Below are positions 1 to 8,071 of a stretch of 16,771 bases of DNA, one piece after another (the stretch's first letter is position 1; the number at the start of each line of letters is the position of its first letter). Under the pieces are notes generated by a model. It ran no database searches and was not told where the DNA came from. It saw only the letters and a program-made list of their open reading frames with translations. Source of the DNA: Bacillota bacterium (GTDB lineage Bacteria; Bacillota; Clostridia; Acetivibrionales; DSM-2933); assembly GCA_023430975.1 (NCBI GenBank), contig JAEYYB010000052.1, positions 1 through 16,771 of the forward strand, written 5' to 3'. The position numbers were made by a program, and so were the translations under genes.

Positions 1-243
1 TCGCATAAGGTTGCTGGAGTAATTTCAATAATAGAAAAAGCAGGTGCAAAAGTATTATACTTGCCACCATACAGCCCAGATCTAAATCCCATAGAAATGA
101 TGTGGTCAAAAATTAAGGCATATTTAAAAAAAGTAAAAGCTAGGACTTCTGAAACACTTTCTGAGGCATTGGCCATAGCTTTAAAGAATGTAAATGATTT
201 GGATATTAATGGGTGGTTTAAATGTTCAGGGTATTCCGTATAA
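1..243 (+). CDS. IS630-family transposase, C-terminal fragment (cut by window start)
   Basis: The reading frame is open from the first base to a TAA at 241-243, giving 80 residues with no start codon inside the window. The segment PYSPDLNPIEMMWSKIK (residues about 23-39) is the C-terminal catalytic block of IS630/Tc1-mariner DDE transposases. The glutamate in PIE is the third acidic residue of the DDE triad. The enzyme cuts and pastes its element, usually at TA dinucleotides. About the last quarter of a normal 330-350 residue protein is visible. I cannot tell whether the gene is intact to the left or whether it is one ORF or a frameshifted pair. The following 170 bases probably hold the element's right end, but I could not identify the terminal inverted repeat. 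Family assignment is confident; activity is unknown. Confidence 0.85.
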   Translation, partial: SHKVAGVISIIEKAGAKVLYLPPYSPDLNPIEMMWSKIKAYLKKVKARTSETLSEALAIALKNVNDLDINGWFKCSGYSV

Positions 244-415
244 TATATCAATTTGCTGTAGGACACGACTTCCCCCGCATTTTAAATCTGTTTCATTGAC
301 TATATTAATACACCTCCAAAGTTATGTTTTAGAGGCATTGTCTTATTGCTAAAAGGTGGAGAATAGTAAATTTAAATTAAAGGTAGGCAGTAATGAGATT
401 GGAATTATATATAAT

Positions 416-449
416 CGAAAAAGGCTACTGGAGAACCCCAATAGCCTTT
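416..449 (-). terminator. Intrinsic terminator of nifJ
   Basis: On the minus strand, the 8-bp stem AAAGGCTA / TAGCCTTT (arms 442-449 and 420-427) continues through one mismatch into a further TGG/CCA pairing. A run of five T follows. It lies about 60 bases past the nifJ stop. The rest of 244-508 shows no gene and no clear insertion-sequence end. Confidence 0.75.
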
Positions 450-508
450 ACTTACTAAAATTTTAATATTATATATAAAGAATTTAAATTATTTGTGATT
501 ATTATAAA

Positions 509-3500
509 TTATTCAGACTTTGCCATTTTTTCAAGCTGTTCATATTTTTCCAATGCATTCTTTTCAGCTGCAGCAAAGAGTTCTTCAGCCTTTTCAGGGA
601 AGAGTCTTGTGAGTGAAGAGTAGCGCACTTCGCTCATTATGAAGTCTTTAAACGAACTAGTTGGCTTCTTGGAATCCAGTATGAACGGATTCTTTCCTTC
701 CAACTTGAGTAATGGGTTGTATCTGTAGAGGAACCAGTAACCTGCTTCAACAGCCAGCTTGGATTCCAATTGAGTACATCCCATACCGAGTTTTAATCCA
801 TGGTTGATACATGGTGCATATGCGATAACAAGTGATGGTCCAGGATAGCTTTCAGCTTCAATCAATGCTTTTATTAATTGGTTCTGATTAGCACCCATTG
901 CAACCACTGCAACATATACATAACCATATGACATAGCCATAGCAGCAAGGTCTTTCTTCTTAGTTACCTTACCAGATGCTGCAAACTGTGCGATAGCACC
1001 TGTTGGTGTTGATTTTGATGACTGACCGCCTGTATTTGAGTAAACTTCTGTATCCATAACCAGTATGTTTACATCTTCACCTGATGCAAGAACATGGTCA
1101 AGACCGCCGAAACCGATATCATAAGCCCATCCGTCTCCACCGAATATCCATTGTGATTTCTTAACGAGGAATTCTTCTTTTTCGATAATTTCATCAACAA
1201 TAGCCTTAGCTTCGCTGCCAGTGTATGCTTTAAGTAAAGGTAACAATGTAAGAGCTGCTTTCTTTGAACCCTTTGCATTGTCTTTGTTGTCCAACCAGTC
1301 TTTTAAAGCTGCCTTGATTTCTTCAGATATGCCTGTGCTTAAAGCCTCATTAGCAAGATCTGCAAGTTTAGCTCTGATCTGGTTAACAGCAAGAGCCATA
1401 CCATAACCATACTCAGCATTATCTTCGAACAATGAGTTAGCCCACGCAGGTCCATGACCATTATGGTTTGTTGTATATGGAGTTGATGGTGCACTTCCGC
1501 CCCAGATTGATGAACATCCTGTAGCGTTTGCGATATACATTCTGTCACCAAACAGCTGTGTGATTAATTTTGTATAAGGAGTTTCTCCACAACCTGCACA
1601 TGCTCCTGAGAATTCGAGGAGAGGCTGTTCGAACTGGCTTCCTTTAACAGTTTCGGGATTAGCTGGATTTTCCTTAACGGATAACTTCATTGCATAATCC
1701 CAGTTATCAATTTCAACTTTTTGTGTTTCGAGTGGCTTCATAACAAGTGATTTAACCTTGGAAGGACAAACTTGTGCACAGTTTCCGCAACCAGTACAGT
1801 CAAGAGTTGAAACCTGAATCTTAAAGTCGTAGTTTTCAAAGCCCTTACCGACAGCTTTCTTTGTTACAAATGATTTAGGTGCATTTGCAGTCTCTTCAGA
1901 AGTAAGAAGGAATGGCCTTATCGCAGCATGAGGACATACATATGAACACTGGTTACACTGAATACAGTTATCGGCTTGCCATTCAGGAACATCTATAGCA
2001 ATACCTCTTTTTTCATACTTTGATGATCCCTGTGGGAAAGTACCGTCTTCAATACCAACGAATGTACTTACAGGGAGCTTGTCACCTTCCTGTCTGTTTA
2101 CTGGATCTTGTATGTTCTTAACGTATGCCGGAACATCTTTTTCCACAACAGGAGCATCTTCAGCAGTTGCCCATGAAGCAGGAATTTCAACTTTATTTAA
2201 TGCATTAATACCTTTGTCAACAGCCAAATTGTTCATGTTGACTATCTTTTCACCTTTTTTGCCATATGAAGTAACAATGGCTTGTTTCATATATTTAACA
2301 GCATCATCAAGAGGAATAATATCAGCCAGCTTGAAGAATGCAGCTTGCATGATCATGTTGATCCTGTTTCCAAGGCCTATTTCCTTTGCTATGTTAACAG
2401 CATCAATTGTATAGAATTTGATGTTGTTTTTAGCAAGTATTCTCTTCAAGCTGCCAGGAAGATGTTTATCCAACTCTTCTGCAGTCCATCCGCAGTTTAA
2501 GAGGAAAGTTCCGTTAGGCTTAATGTCGGAAACCATATCATATTTATCAACGTATGATGGGTTGTGACAAGCAAGGAAGTCTGCCTTCTTAACAAGGTAA
2601 GTAGATCTGATTGGCTTTTTACCGAATCTTAAGTGAGATACGGTAATACCACCTGATTTCTTTGAGTCATATGCAAAGTATGCCTGTGCATACATGTCGG
2701 TGTGGTCACCTATTATTTTAATGGAGTTCTTGTTTGCACCAACAGTACCGTCAGAGCCCAAGCCCCAGAATTTACAACTAATTGTACCTTCGCCTGTTGT
2801 ATCAATTTCTTCGCCAACAGGAAGTGATAAGTTTGTAACGTCATCAACTATACCAACAGTGAAATGATTCTTAGGCACATCAGCCTTAAGGTTGTCAAAT
2901 ACTGCGATAACCTGTGCAGGTGTAGTATCTTTTGAACCAAGACCGTAACGTCCGCAAACGATGAGTGGTTTAACTGCTTGATCATAATAAACTGTAGCTA
3001 TATCCTGGTACAATGGTTCTCCTATTGCACCTGGTTCTTTAGTTCTGTCAAGTACAGCGATTTTCTTAACTGATGCAGGCATTGCTGAAATGAAGTGCTG
3101 AACTGAGAAAGGTCTGAAAAGACGTACTTTTAATATACCGACTTTTTCGCCTTTAGTAGCCAAGTAATCAATTGCTTCTTCAGCAGCATCACATACAGAA
3201 CCCATAGCAACGATTACTCTGTCTGCGTCCGGTGCTCCGTAATAGTTGAACAAGCCGTAGTTTCTTCCTGTAAGCTTGTTGATTTCCTTCATGTAGTTTT
3301 CTACTATTTCAGGAACTGCGTTATAGAAAGGATTGCAAGCTTCACGAGCCTGGAAGAATATATCAGGGTTCTGAGCTGTTCCTCTTAATACAGGATGTTC
3401 AGGATTTAATGCATTCTTTCTAAACTGCTTTATCGCATCCATGTCAACTAATTTTGCCAGATCTGCATAATCAAGAACTTCAATCTTCTGAACTTCTGCT

Positions 3501-4030
3501 GATGATCTGAAACCATCGAAGAAGTGAAGGAATGGAACTCTACCTTTAATAGCACTTAAGTGAGCTACAGCAGCCAAGTCCATTATTTCTTGAACGTTGC
3601 TTGCACAGAGCATTGCAAAACCTGTTTGACGACAAGCCATAACGTCAGAATGATCGCCGAAAATTGAAAGAGCGTGACTTGCAAGAGCACGTGCACTTAC
3701 ATGGAATACACCAGGAAGTAATTCTCCGGCAATTTTGTACATGTTAGGAATCATTAAAAGAAGACCTTGAGAAGCTGTGAATGTAGTTGTTAAAGCACCT
3801 GCAGCGAGGGAACCGTGAACTGTACCTGCCGCTCCTGCTTCTGATTGTAATTCGGCAACTTTAACCTGTTGTCCAAATATGTTTTTTCTACCATGTGCTG
3901 ACCATTGATCAACGTTTTCTGCCATTGTAGAAGATGGCGTAATAGGATAGATACCTGCAACCTCAGTAAACGCGTAGGCTACATGGGCGGCAGCAGCATT
4001 ACCATCCATTGTTTTCATGACCTTTGCCAT
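509..4030 (-). CDS. nifJ: Pyruvate:ferredoxin (flavodoxin) oxidoreductase
   Basis: This 1173-residue single-chain PFOR oxidises pyruvate with CoA to acetyl-CoA and CO2 and reduces ferredoxin. It is the central catabolic step in anaerobic clostridia and is cytoplasmic. The ATG at 4030 is preferred over the one at 4045, because the GGGGGA ribosome site lies between them, 7 bases before 4030. YPITP near residue 31 carries the conserved threonine of the pyruvate site. Two ferredoxin-type [4Fe-4S] motifs follow: CIQCNQCSYVCP at about 689-700 and CTGCGNCAQVCP at about 744-757. The proximal cluster and TPP region are at ACAGCGE (about 809), GDGWAYDIG (about 963), NTGGQSS, and the late cysteine in APCINHG (about 1072). 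All expected domains are present and the length matches clostridial and Desulfovibrio enzymes. It is transcribed alone, divergently from ispD, with a terminator downstream. Nothing looks truncated. Confidence 0.97.
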   Translation of the reverse strand: MAKVMKTMDGNAAAAHVAYAFTEVAGIYPITPSSTMAENVDQWSAHGRKNIFGQQVKVAELQSEAGAAGTVHGSLAAGALTTTFTASQGLLLMIPNMYKIAGELLPGVFHVSARALASHALSIFGDHSDVMACRQTGFAMLCASNVQEIMDLAAVAHLSAIKGRVPFLHFFDGFRSSAEVQKIEVLDYADLAKLVDMDAIKQFRKNALNPEHPVLRGTAQNPDIFFQAREACNPFYNAVPEIVENYMKEINKLTGRNYGLFNYYGAPDADRVIVAMGSVCDAAEEAIDYLATKGEKVGILKVRLFRPFSVQHFISAMPASVKKIAVLDRTKEPGAIGEPLYQDIATVYYDQAVKPLIVCGRYGLGSKDTTPAQVIAVFDNLKADVPKNHFTVGIVDDVTNLSLPVGEEIDTTGEGTISCKFWGLGSDGTVGANKNSIKIIGDHTDMYAQAYFAYDSKKSGGITVSHLRFGKKPIRSTYLVKKADFLACHNPSYVDKYDMVSDIKPNGTFLLNCGWTAEELDKHLPGSLKRILAKNNIKFYTIDAVNIAKEIGLGNRINMIMQAAFFKLADIIPLDDAVKYMKQAIVTSYGKKGEKIVNMNNLAVDKGINALNKVEIPASWATAEDAPVVEKDVPAYVKNIQDPVNRQEGDKLPVSTFVGIEDGTFPQGSSKYEKRGIAIDVPEWQADNCIQCNQCSYVCPHAAIRPFLLTSEETANAPKSFVTKKAVGKGFENYDFKIQVSTLDCTGCGNCAQVCPSKVKSLVMKPLETQKVEIDNWDYAMKLSVKENPANPETVKGSQFEQPLLEFSGACAGCGETPYTKLITQLFGDRMYIANATGCSSIWGGSAPSTPYTTNHNGHGPAWANSLFEDNAEYGYGMALAVNQIRAKLADLANEALSTGISEEIKAALKDWLDNKDNAKGSKKAALTLLPLLKAYTGSEAKAIVDEIIEKEEFLVKKSQWIFGGDGWAYDIGFGGLDHVLASGEDVNILVMDTEVYSNTGGQSSKSTPTGAIAQFAASGKVTKKKDLAAMAMSYGYVYVAVVAMGANQNQLIKALIEAESYPGPSLVIAYAPCINHGLKLGMGCTQLESKLAVEAGYWFLYRYNPLLKLEGKNPFILDSKKPTSSFKDFIMSEVRYSSLTRLFPEKAEELFAAAEKNALEKYEQLEKMAKSE

Positions 4031-4124
4031 ATTATTTTCCCCCATTTGCTATATAGATTTATTTAATGTCTGGGAAACTACAGTACATTCTGCACCATAA
4101 TTTCTCACGACAACATCAAGGTTG

Positions 4125-4144
4125 CAAAATCGCAAGCGATTTTG
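4125..4144. repeat. Perfect inverted repeat in nifJ leader
   Basis: The arms CAAAATCGC and GCGATTTTG are separated by AA. This is a 9-bp dyad lying about 95 bases before the nifJ start, inside its probable 5' untranslated region. It could be a regulator operator or an mRNA hairpin. No T-run follows on the minus strand, so it is not an obvious terminator. Confidence 0.45.
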
Positions 4145-4196
4145 TTCTTAATTAGCTAGTATTGTGTATACATTATACATTCTATAACCCATAACC

Positions 4197-4224
4197 ATTA
4201 TAACATAAAAATAAATCTAGTAAA
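4197..4224 (-). promoter_or_regulatory. Candidate nifJ promoter
   Basis: Reading the minus strand, TTTACT (4219-4224) and a perfect TATAAT (4197-4202) are 16 bases apart, about 165 bases before the nifJ ATG. The -35 match is only 4 of 6. A second TATAAT lies closer to the gene but has a poor -35. Start-site mapping would be needed to choose between them. Confidence 0.4.
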
Positions 4225-4263
4225 TACCATAAGTTAAAGTTGGTAAAGAATTTTGTTAATAAA

Positions 4264-4352
4264 ATCACGAAGTAAGGAATGATTGAAATATTACTTCCGA
4301 TTCTTAAGCGGGTGTTCACGAGTTAAGTGAACACGCAAGCGGGGATTTTAGC
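4264..4352. repeat. Hairpin repeat element, family B copy 1
   Basis: A 45-base segment (4264-4308), ending ACTTCCGATTCTTAAG, is nearly repeated at 5153-5197. It runs into a hairpin GTGTTCAC-GAGTTAA-GTGAACAC (4312-4334). The same hairpin plan, with loop GAGTAAA, forms the middle of the terminator at 7222-7282. The outer right arm here is degraded but still ends in AGAAGT. The copy sits in the nifJ/ispD divergent region, where no terminator is needed. It is therefore more likely a dispersed intergenic repeat than a functional terminator. Confidence 0.6.
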
Positions 4353-4380
4353 AGAAGTTGTATTAAGAGTATTCCTAATG

Positions 4381-4389
4381 TGATATAAT
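4381..4389 (+). promoter_or_regulatory. Candidate ispD promoter, extended -10
   Basis: TGATATAAT matches the extended -10 pattern TGNTATAAT and lies about 50 bases before the ispD start. No convincing -35 is present, which extended -10 promoters can tolerate. A GGGGG ribosome site at 4429-4433 then precedes the ATG by 8 bases. Confidence 0.45.
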
Positions 4390-4441
4390 TCTTTATTATA
4401 ATATATGAGACAGGCAAACCATATAGACGGGGGATAATAAA

Positions 4442-5149
4442 ATGCAAAAGAATTGTGGATTTGTAAGTGTCATTATTGTTGCTGCCGGCAGTGGTACACG
4501 AATGAATATGGAAAAAAACAAAATGTACATAGAAGTTTGCGGCAAACCACTCCTTGCAAGGACTATACAAATTTTTCAGGATAGTAATTATATTGATGAA
4601 ATAATACTGGTTACAGGTTCCGGGGATATTGTTTTTTGCAAGCAGCATATAATTGATATGTATGATTTCGATAAAGTTAAAAAGATTGTTGCAGGGGGTA
4701 AAGAAAGACAAAATTCAGTGTATAACGGCCTTTGCGAGGTGTGTGATAAAACAGGTGTAGTGCTTATACATGATGGGGCAAGACCCTTTATAAATGATGA
4801 AATAATAAAAAACAGCATTGATGGGGCACTTTTATACGGTGCGATTGGAGTTGCAGTACCTGTCAAGGATACAATTAAAATATCGGACGAAGAAGCTTAT
4901 GTACGTGATACCCCTGATAGAAAGCACTTGTGGGCTATACAGACTCCCCAGTCTTTTAAATATGACGTCATCCTAAATGCCCACAAAAAGGCTATAGCCG
5001 ATGGATTCTTAGGCACAGATGATGCAGTTCTGGTAGAGAGGATGGGGTATAGGATGAAACTCATAATGGGAAGCTATAACAATATTAAAATAACGACGGT
5101 AGAGGACCTGATCTTTGCAAATGCAATAGCAGAAAGCATGGATCGTTAA
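4442..5149 (+). CDS. ispD: 2-C-methyl-D-erythritol 4-phosphate cytidylyltransferase
   Basis: This 235-residue cytoplasmic enzyme joins CTP and methylerythritol 4-phosphate to give CDP-ME, the third step of the MEP isoprenoid pathway. The N-terminal nucleotide loop AAGSGTRM (residues 14-21) is followed by the family's lysine-containing K-x-GKP block (27-36). GGKERQNSV (85-93) and HDGARPF (110-116) bind CTP. VKDTIK (141-146), TPQSF (168-172) and NIKITTVEDL (214-223) complete the IspD signature. The length is normal and no key block is missing. In many bacteria ispF follows ispD directly. Here natAB follows, and the only ispF-like gene in view is about 2.1 kb away on the other strand. No terminator is visible before natA, so read-through is possible. 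Confidence 0.95.
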   Translation: MQKNCGFVSVIIVAAGSGTRMNMEKNKMYIEVCGKPLLARTIQIFQDSNYIDEIILVTGSGDIVFCKQHIIDMYDFDKVKKIVAGGKERQNSVYNGLCEVCDKTGVVLIHDGARPFINDEIIKNSIDGALLYGAIGVAVPVKDTIKISDEEAYVRDTPDRKHLWAIQTPQSFKYDVILNAHKKAIADGFLGTDDAVLVERMGYRMKLIMGSYNNIKITTVEDLIFANAIAESMDR

Positions 5150-5152
5150 AAT

Positions 5153-5197
5153 ATCACTAAGGTACGGAATATTGAAATATAACTTCCGATTCTTAAG
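5153..5197. repeat. Family B repeat, copy 2 (arm only)
   Basis: By my alignment this 45-base segment matches 4264-4308 at 41 positions, with three mismatches and two one-base gaps. The last 16 bases, ACTTCCGATTCTTAAG, are identical. The hairpin half of the element is absent. The two copies are in direct orientation and bracket ispD with its promoter. Confidence 0.65.
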
Positions 5198-5253
5198 AAG
5201 ATTTTATCTGGAGCTATATGATCGATATTTCTAAAACAAAGAGGAGGGATTAT

Positions 5254-5988
5254 ATGGTTAGTGTTCAAGGAATATCAAAAAGTTTTGGAACAAATAAAGC
5301 AGTTGATGAAGTATCTTTTGAAATAAAAAAGGGAGAGGTATTTGGGCTTCTTGGAGAAAATGGTGCAGGTAAAACGACAACTCTAAGAATGCTGGCTACC
5401 ATGCTGAAACCTACTTCCGGAACAGCTATTATAAATGAAATGGATATAAATAAGGACCCACAGGCTGTAAGGTTTCAGATAGGTATTCTCTTCGGGGGAG
5501 AGACGGGGTTATACGACCGCCTTACAGTTTATGAAAACATTGCGTACTTTGCCGAGCTTAACGATATGGAAAGGGGGAGGATCAAAGCCAGAATAGCTGA
5601 GATTGCAAGGACTTTCGGTATGGAGGATTTTATGAATAAGAGAGCAGGCAAGCTTTCTAAAGGAATGAAGCAGAAAGCTGCTTTTGGAAGGGCTATTGTT
5701 CATGATCCCCAAATAATGTTTTTTGATGAGCCTACATCAGGGCTTGATGTAAGTGCCGCAAGGAATGTGCATGATTTTATCATGGACTGTAAAAAATCCG
5801 GTAAGACCATTCTTTTTTCCAGCCATACCATGAGTGAAGTGGAAAAGCTTTGTGACAGGATAGGTATAATACATAAAGGAAGGCTGGTTGATACAGGTAC
5901 AATAGACGAATTGAAAGCAAAATATAACAACAGCAGCCTGGAGGAAATATTTATACATTTGGTGGGAGGGGGAAAATTTACATGTTAA
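5254..5988 (+). CDS. natA: ABC transporter ATP-binding protein, NatA type
   Basis: This is a 244-residue ATPase subunit of an ABC-2 exporter. In Bacillus subtilis, NatA with NatB pumps sodium out of the cell. Visible motifs are Walker A GENGAGKTTT (34-43), signature LSKGMKQK (134-141), Walker B IMFFDEP (154-160), D-loop SGLD and switch histidine 191 in SSHTMSE. The segment GILFGGETGLYDRLT (77-91) is especially typical of NatA. I chose the ATG at 5254, because GAGGAGGG at 5241-5248 sits just before it. An in-frame ATG at 5218 has only a cramped GGAG. The stop overlaps the natB start by 7 bases, so the two are translationally coupled. Sodium as substrate is inferred from homology; related pairs may export other compounds. 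Confidence 0.9.
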   Translation: MVSVQGISKSFGTNKAVDEVSFEIKKGEVFGLLGENGAGKTTTLRMLATMLKPTSGTAIINEMDINKDPQAVRFQIGILFGGETGLYDRLTVYENIAYFAELNDMERGRIKARIAEIARTFGMEDFMNKRAGKLSKGMKQKAAFGRAIVHDPQIMFFDEPTSGLDVSAARNVHDFIMDCKKSGKTILFSSHTMSEVEKLCDRIGIIHKGRLVDTGTIDELKAKYNNSSLEEIFIHLVGGGKFTC

Positions 5989-7193
5989 GACATATTTGGA
6001 CTGTATTCAAAAAGGAAGTCAGGGACTTAAGCCGTGATAAAAGAACTCTTCTCATTAGTATTGTTGTTCCAATGGTCATAATCCCGCTTTTAAACAGCCT
6101 TGTGGGTGGAGGAATAGAAAAGCTTCAAAAGGATATAAATGAGAATGTTTCTATTGCGTTGTCCGATGAATCCAGGACAGATGATATATTGGACCTGGTC
6201 AAAAACAAATTGTTTAAAGATAACAAGAACATTACGGTGGTTGATACAGATAATGCCATAGAAGCGTTAAAGCAGGATAAGGTGAGGCTTGTACTTGGTA
6301 TCGACAAGGACTATAAAAGTAAAATTGCCGAAGGTAAGCCATTTGGAATAGATATTTCATATGATAAATCCAAAACAAAATCAGAAGGAAGTATTTGGAT
6401 AGTTAGAGAAGAGATAAATAAGTTTAACAAAAGCATTATTGATGAAAGAATAATTGCATTGGGAAAAAGCCCAGAGTATTTGGAGCCTGTAAAAATAGAA
6501 GAGAAAAATGTAGCTGATGAAGCAAAAACAAGCACAAGCATGCTGGCTACGATGTTACCTATTATAATAGTTGTACTAATGACAGTTGGGGGAGTGCCGG
6601 CAGCAACCGACCTTGTTGCAGGGGAAAAGGAAAGGAACACATTAGAACCTCTTCTTACGACAAAGCCTAAGAGGATTTCCATTTTATTAGGAAAGTATTT
6701 TACTGTTACACTGTTTTCATTTATAACGGTTATTGCATCCATATTTGGATTGATAATTGGATATATAATGAATCCAAGCTCTCTAAGTATGGGAACAGCA
6801 CAAAACATATCCGGTTTTTTTGTTCCAATACCTGCACTTATTATTTCTATACTGCTTGCTATGGCATTAGGCATGACCTTTGCAGGGATTCAGATTGCAC
6901 TCAGCACATACGCCAAGTCATTTAAGGAAGCACAAGTGTATTTGTCCTTTCTCATGATAGCGGCTATGGTTCCTGCATATGCCAACTTCTTTACACAACC
7001 GGGAGACATACCTTTTTATTATTATTTTATTCCGGTTATAAATACTGTTTCGGCTTTTAAGGTTGTTTTAGGCGGTACAATCAATTATATGCATCTTCTT
7101 GTAGCTTTCATATCGTCTGCAGTGCATGTAATAATTGCACTTGGAATAGCTGTATCCATGTTTAAAAGGGAAAAGGTGCTTTTTAGAAGTTGA
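5982..7193 (+). CDS. natB: ABC transporter permease, NatB type
   Basis: This 403-residue membrane subunit partners NatA. It has one transmembrane segment near residues 22-42. A large extracytoplasmic region follows (about 45-185), charged and rich in lysine, aspartate and glutamate. The C-terminal half holds five or so further membrane segments starting at about 188. The motif GEKERNTLEPLLTTKP (about 217-232), just after the second membrane segment, is the coupling region typical of ABC-2/NatB permeases. The ribosome site AGGGGG (5967-5972) lies inside natA, 9 bases before the ATG. It ends about 30 bases before a strong terminator. It is full length for the family. Exported substrate is inferred, with sodium the leading guess. 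Confidence 0.88.
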   Translation: MLRHIWTVFKKEVRDLSRDKRTLLISIVVPMVIIPLLNSLVGGGIEKLQKDINENVSIALSDESRTDDILDLVKNKLFKDNKNITVVDTDNAIEALKQDKVRLVLGIDKDYKSKIAEGKPFGIDISYDKSKTKSEGSIWIVREEINKFNKSIIDERIIALGKSPEYLEPVKIEEKNVADEAKTSTSMLATMLPIIIVVLMTVGGVPAATDLVAGEKERNTLEPLLTTKPKRISILLGKYFTVTLFSFITVIASIFGLIIGYIMNPSSLSMGTAQNISGFFVPIPALIISILLAMALGMTFAGIQIALSTYAKSFKEAQVYLSFLMIAAMVPAYANFFTQPGDIPFYYYFIPVINTVSAFKVVLGGTINYMHLLVAFISSAVHVIIALGIAVSMFKREKVLFRS

Positions 7194-7221
7194 TTATTGA
7201 TTAAAGCATGAGCGAAAAAGT

Positions 7222-7287
7222 ACTTCCGCATTTTATTCGGGTGTTAACGAGTAAAGTCAACACCCGAATAGAATGCGGAAGTTTTTT
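7222..7287. terminator. Strong bidirectional terminator between natB and ispF (family B copy 3)
   Basis: The 27-base arms 7222-7248 and 7256-7282 pair with one T-G wobble and one A-C mismatch around the loop GAGTAAA. Six T follow on the plus strand. On the minus strand, ACTTTTTCG follows. It lies between convergent genes and should stop transcription both ways. Its left flank (TTAAAGCATGA) and loop relate it to the repeats at 4264 and 10571. Confidence 0.9.
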
Positions 7288-7302
7288 GATTATTCCTAAA
7301 GA

Positions 7303-7773
7303 CTAAGTTGTTGTTACACATGAAAATACCTGAATGCCAAGACCCTGGCCAAACTGCGTCAATCCCTCTCCGGTAGTAGCTGTAATGCCTATGCTGTCTT
7401 CCGGCAGGTCTAAAAGCTTTGAAAGACTGCTTCTGATCTGAGGGATTTTGGGCGTTATCTTTGGCCTTTGGCATTCGATAGAAATTGACAGGTGGATTAT
7501 TTTATGATCCTTCAAGCACTTTAATGCTTCTTTAAGATAAACGCTGCTATCGGTTATACCATCTTTAAGGCAGAGGTCATCACTGATTTTGCCGAGTATG
7601 TTAACGCATGTTATGCCCGATATGGCGTTTGTCACTGAATGCAATATCACATCAGCATCGCTGTTGCCTTGAAGTGGAGGTTCACCGTCAAAAACAACCC
7701 CGCCCAATATGAGTTTTTTTTCATTATCATTAAAATCAAATCTGTGGCTATCCTGACCAATGGCAACTCTCAT
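7303..7773 (-). CDS. ispF: Diverged IspF-like protein (MECDP synthase family)
   Basis: This 156-residue protein has the length and layout of 2-C-methyl-D-erythritol 2,4-cyclodiphosphate synthase, which cyclises CDP-ME 2-phosphate and releases CMP as a trimer. The zinc ligands D8, H10 (GQDSHRF) and H45 (DADVILHS) are present, and so is the PKITP block (104-108). Many otherwise conserved residues differ from E. coli IspF. The AHSDGDV histidine is N37. The TDA aspartate is N49. The GDIG aspartate aligns with I59. KATT is TATT, and GRGEG is GQGLG (142-146). It may be a slow or specialised IspF, or a paralogue that has lost activity. The ribosome site GGAG is 10 bases before the ATG. Family membership is clear; catalytic competence is doubtful. 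Confidence 0.8.
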   Translation of the reverse strand: MRVAIGQDSHRFDFNDNEKKLILGGVVFDGEPPLQGNSDADVILHSVTNAISGITCVNILGKISDDLCLKDGITDSSVYLKEALKCLKDHKIIHLSISIECQRPKITPKIPQIRSSLSKLLDLPEDSIGITATTGEGLTQFGQGLGIQVFSCVTTT

Positions 7774-7893
7774 AATAATTCATCTCCGTCAATTTAATCA
7801 CTTTGTAGCTATTATATTAACATAGTCAAAACTGACTGTAAAGAAGTGCCATAAAAGCCTCATAGTCAATATTGCTGAATTTTATACAGTCTA

Positions 7894-7922
7894 TTGACAT
7901 AGCCAATAAGGTATAATATATT
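7894..7922 (+). promoter_or_regulatory. Promoter of the proS leader
   Basis: A perfect TTGACA (7894-7899) and TATATT (7917-7922) are separated by 17 bases. Another TATAAT (7912-7917) is only 12 bases from the -35, too close to pair with it. Transcription would begin near 7930, about 140 bases before proS. Confidence 0.65.
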
Positions 7923-7992
7923 TAAAATTATGGTATTATGTGATATATATAACTTTAAAGTTAATTATCTAAGAATATTATGAGAGTTTATG

Positions 7993-8025
7993 CTCCGTCC
8001 CATAATATCAGGACAGAGTTTTTTT
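7993..8025 (+). terminator. Intrinsic terminator in the proS leader (possible attenuator)
   Basis: The arms CTCCGTCC (7993-8000) and GGACAGAG (8011-8018) pair with one mismatch around a 10-base loop. Seven T follow. The hairpin lies downstream of the promoter at 7894 and about 45 bases before the proS start. It either attenuates proS or ends a short RNA of about 95 bases. ATATTATG at 7975-7982 is exactly complementary to eight of the ten loop bases (8001-8008). Confidence 0.75.
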
Positions 8026-8071
8026 AATGTTTAATATAATATATATGAAATATAAACAAGGAGTGATAATA

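Noticed and set aside
4045..4045. Upstream ATG (4045) as nifJ start, giving five extra residues
   Set aside because: The codons MGENN coincide with the GGGGGA ribosome site for the ATG at 4030. From 4030, residue numbering also places the conserved threonine at 31, as in known PFORs.
4316..4711. 131-codon minus-strand frame covering the ispD start
   Set aside because: It overlaps the well-supported ispD gene and its promoter, and its composition is that of AT-rich antisense.
6311..6874. 187-codon open frame on the minus strand
   Set aside because: It lies wholly opposite natB, has no ribosome site or recognisable domain, and reads as the hydrophobic shadow of a membrane protein gene.
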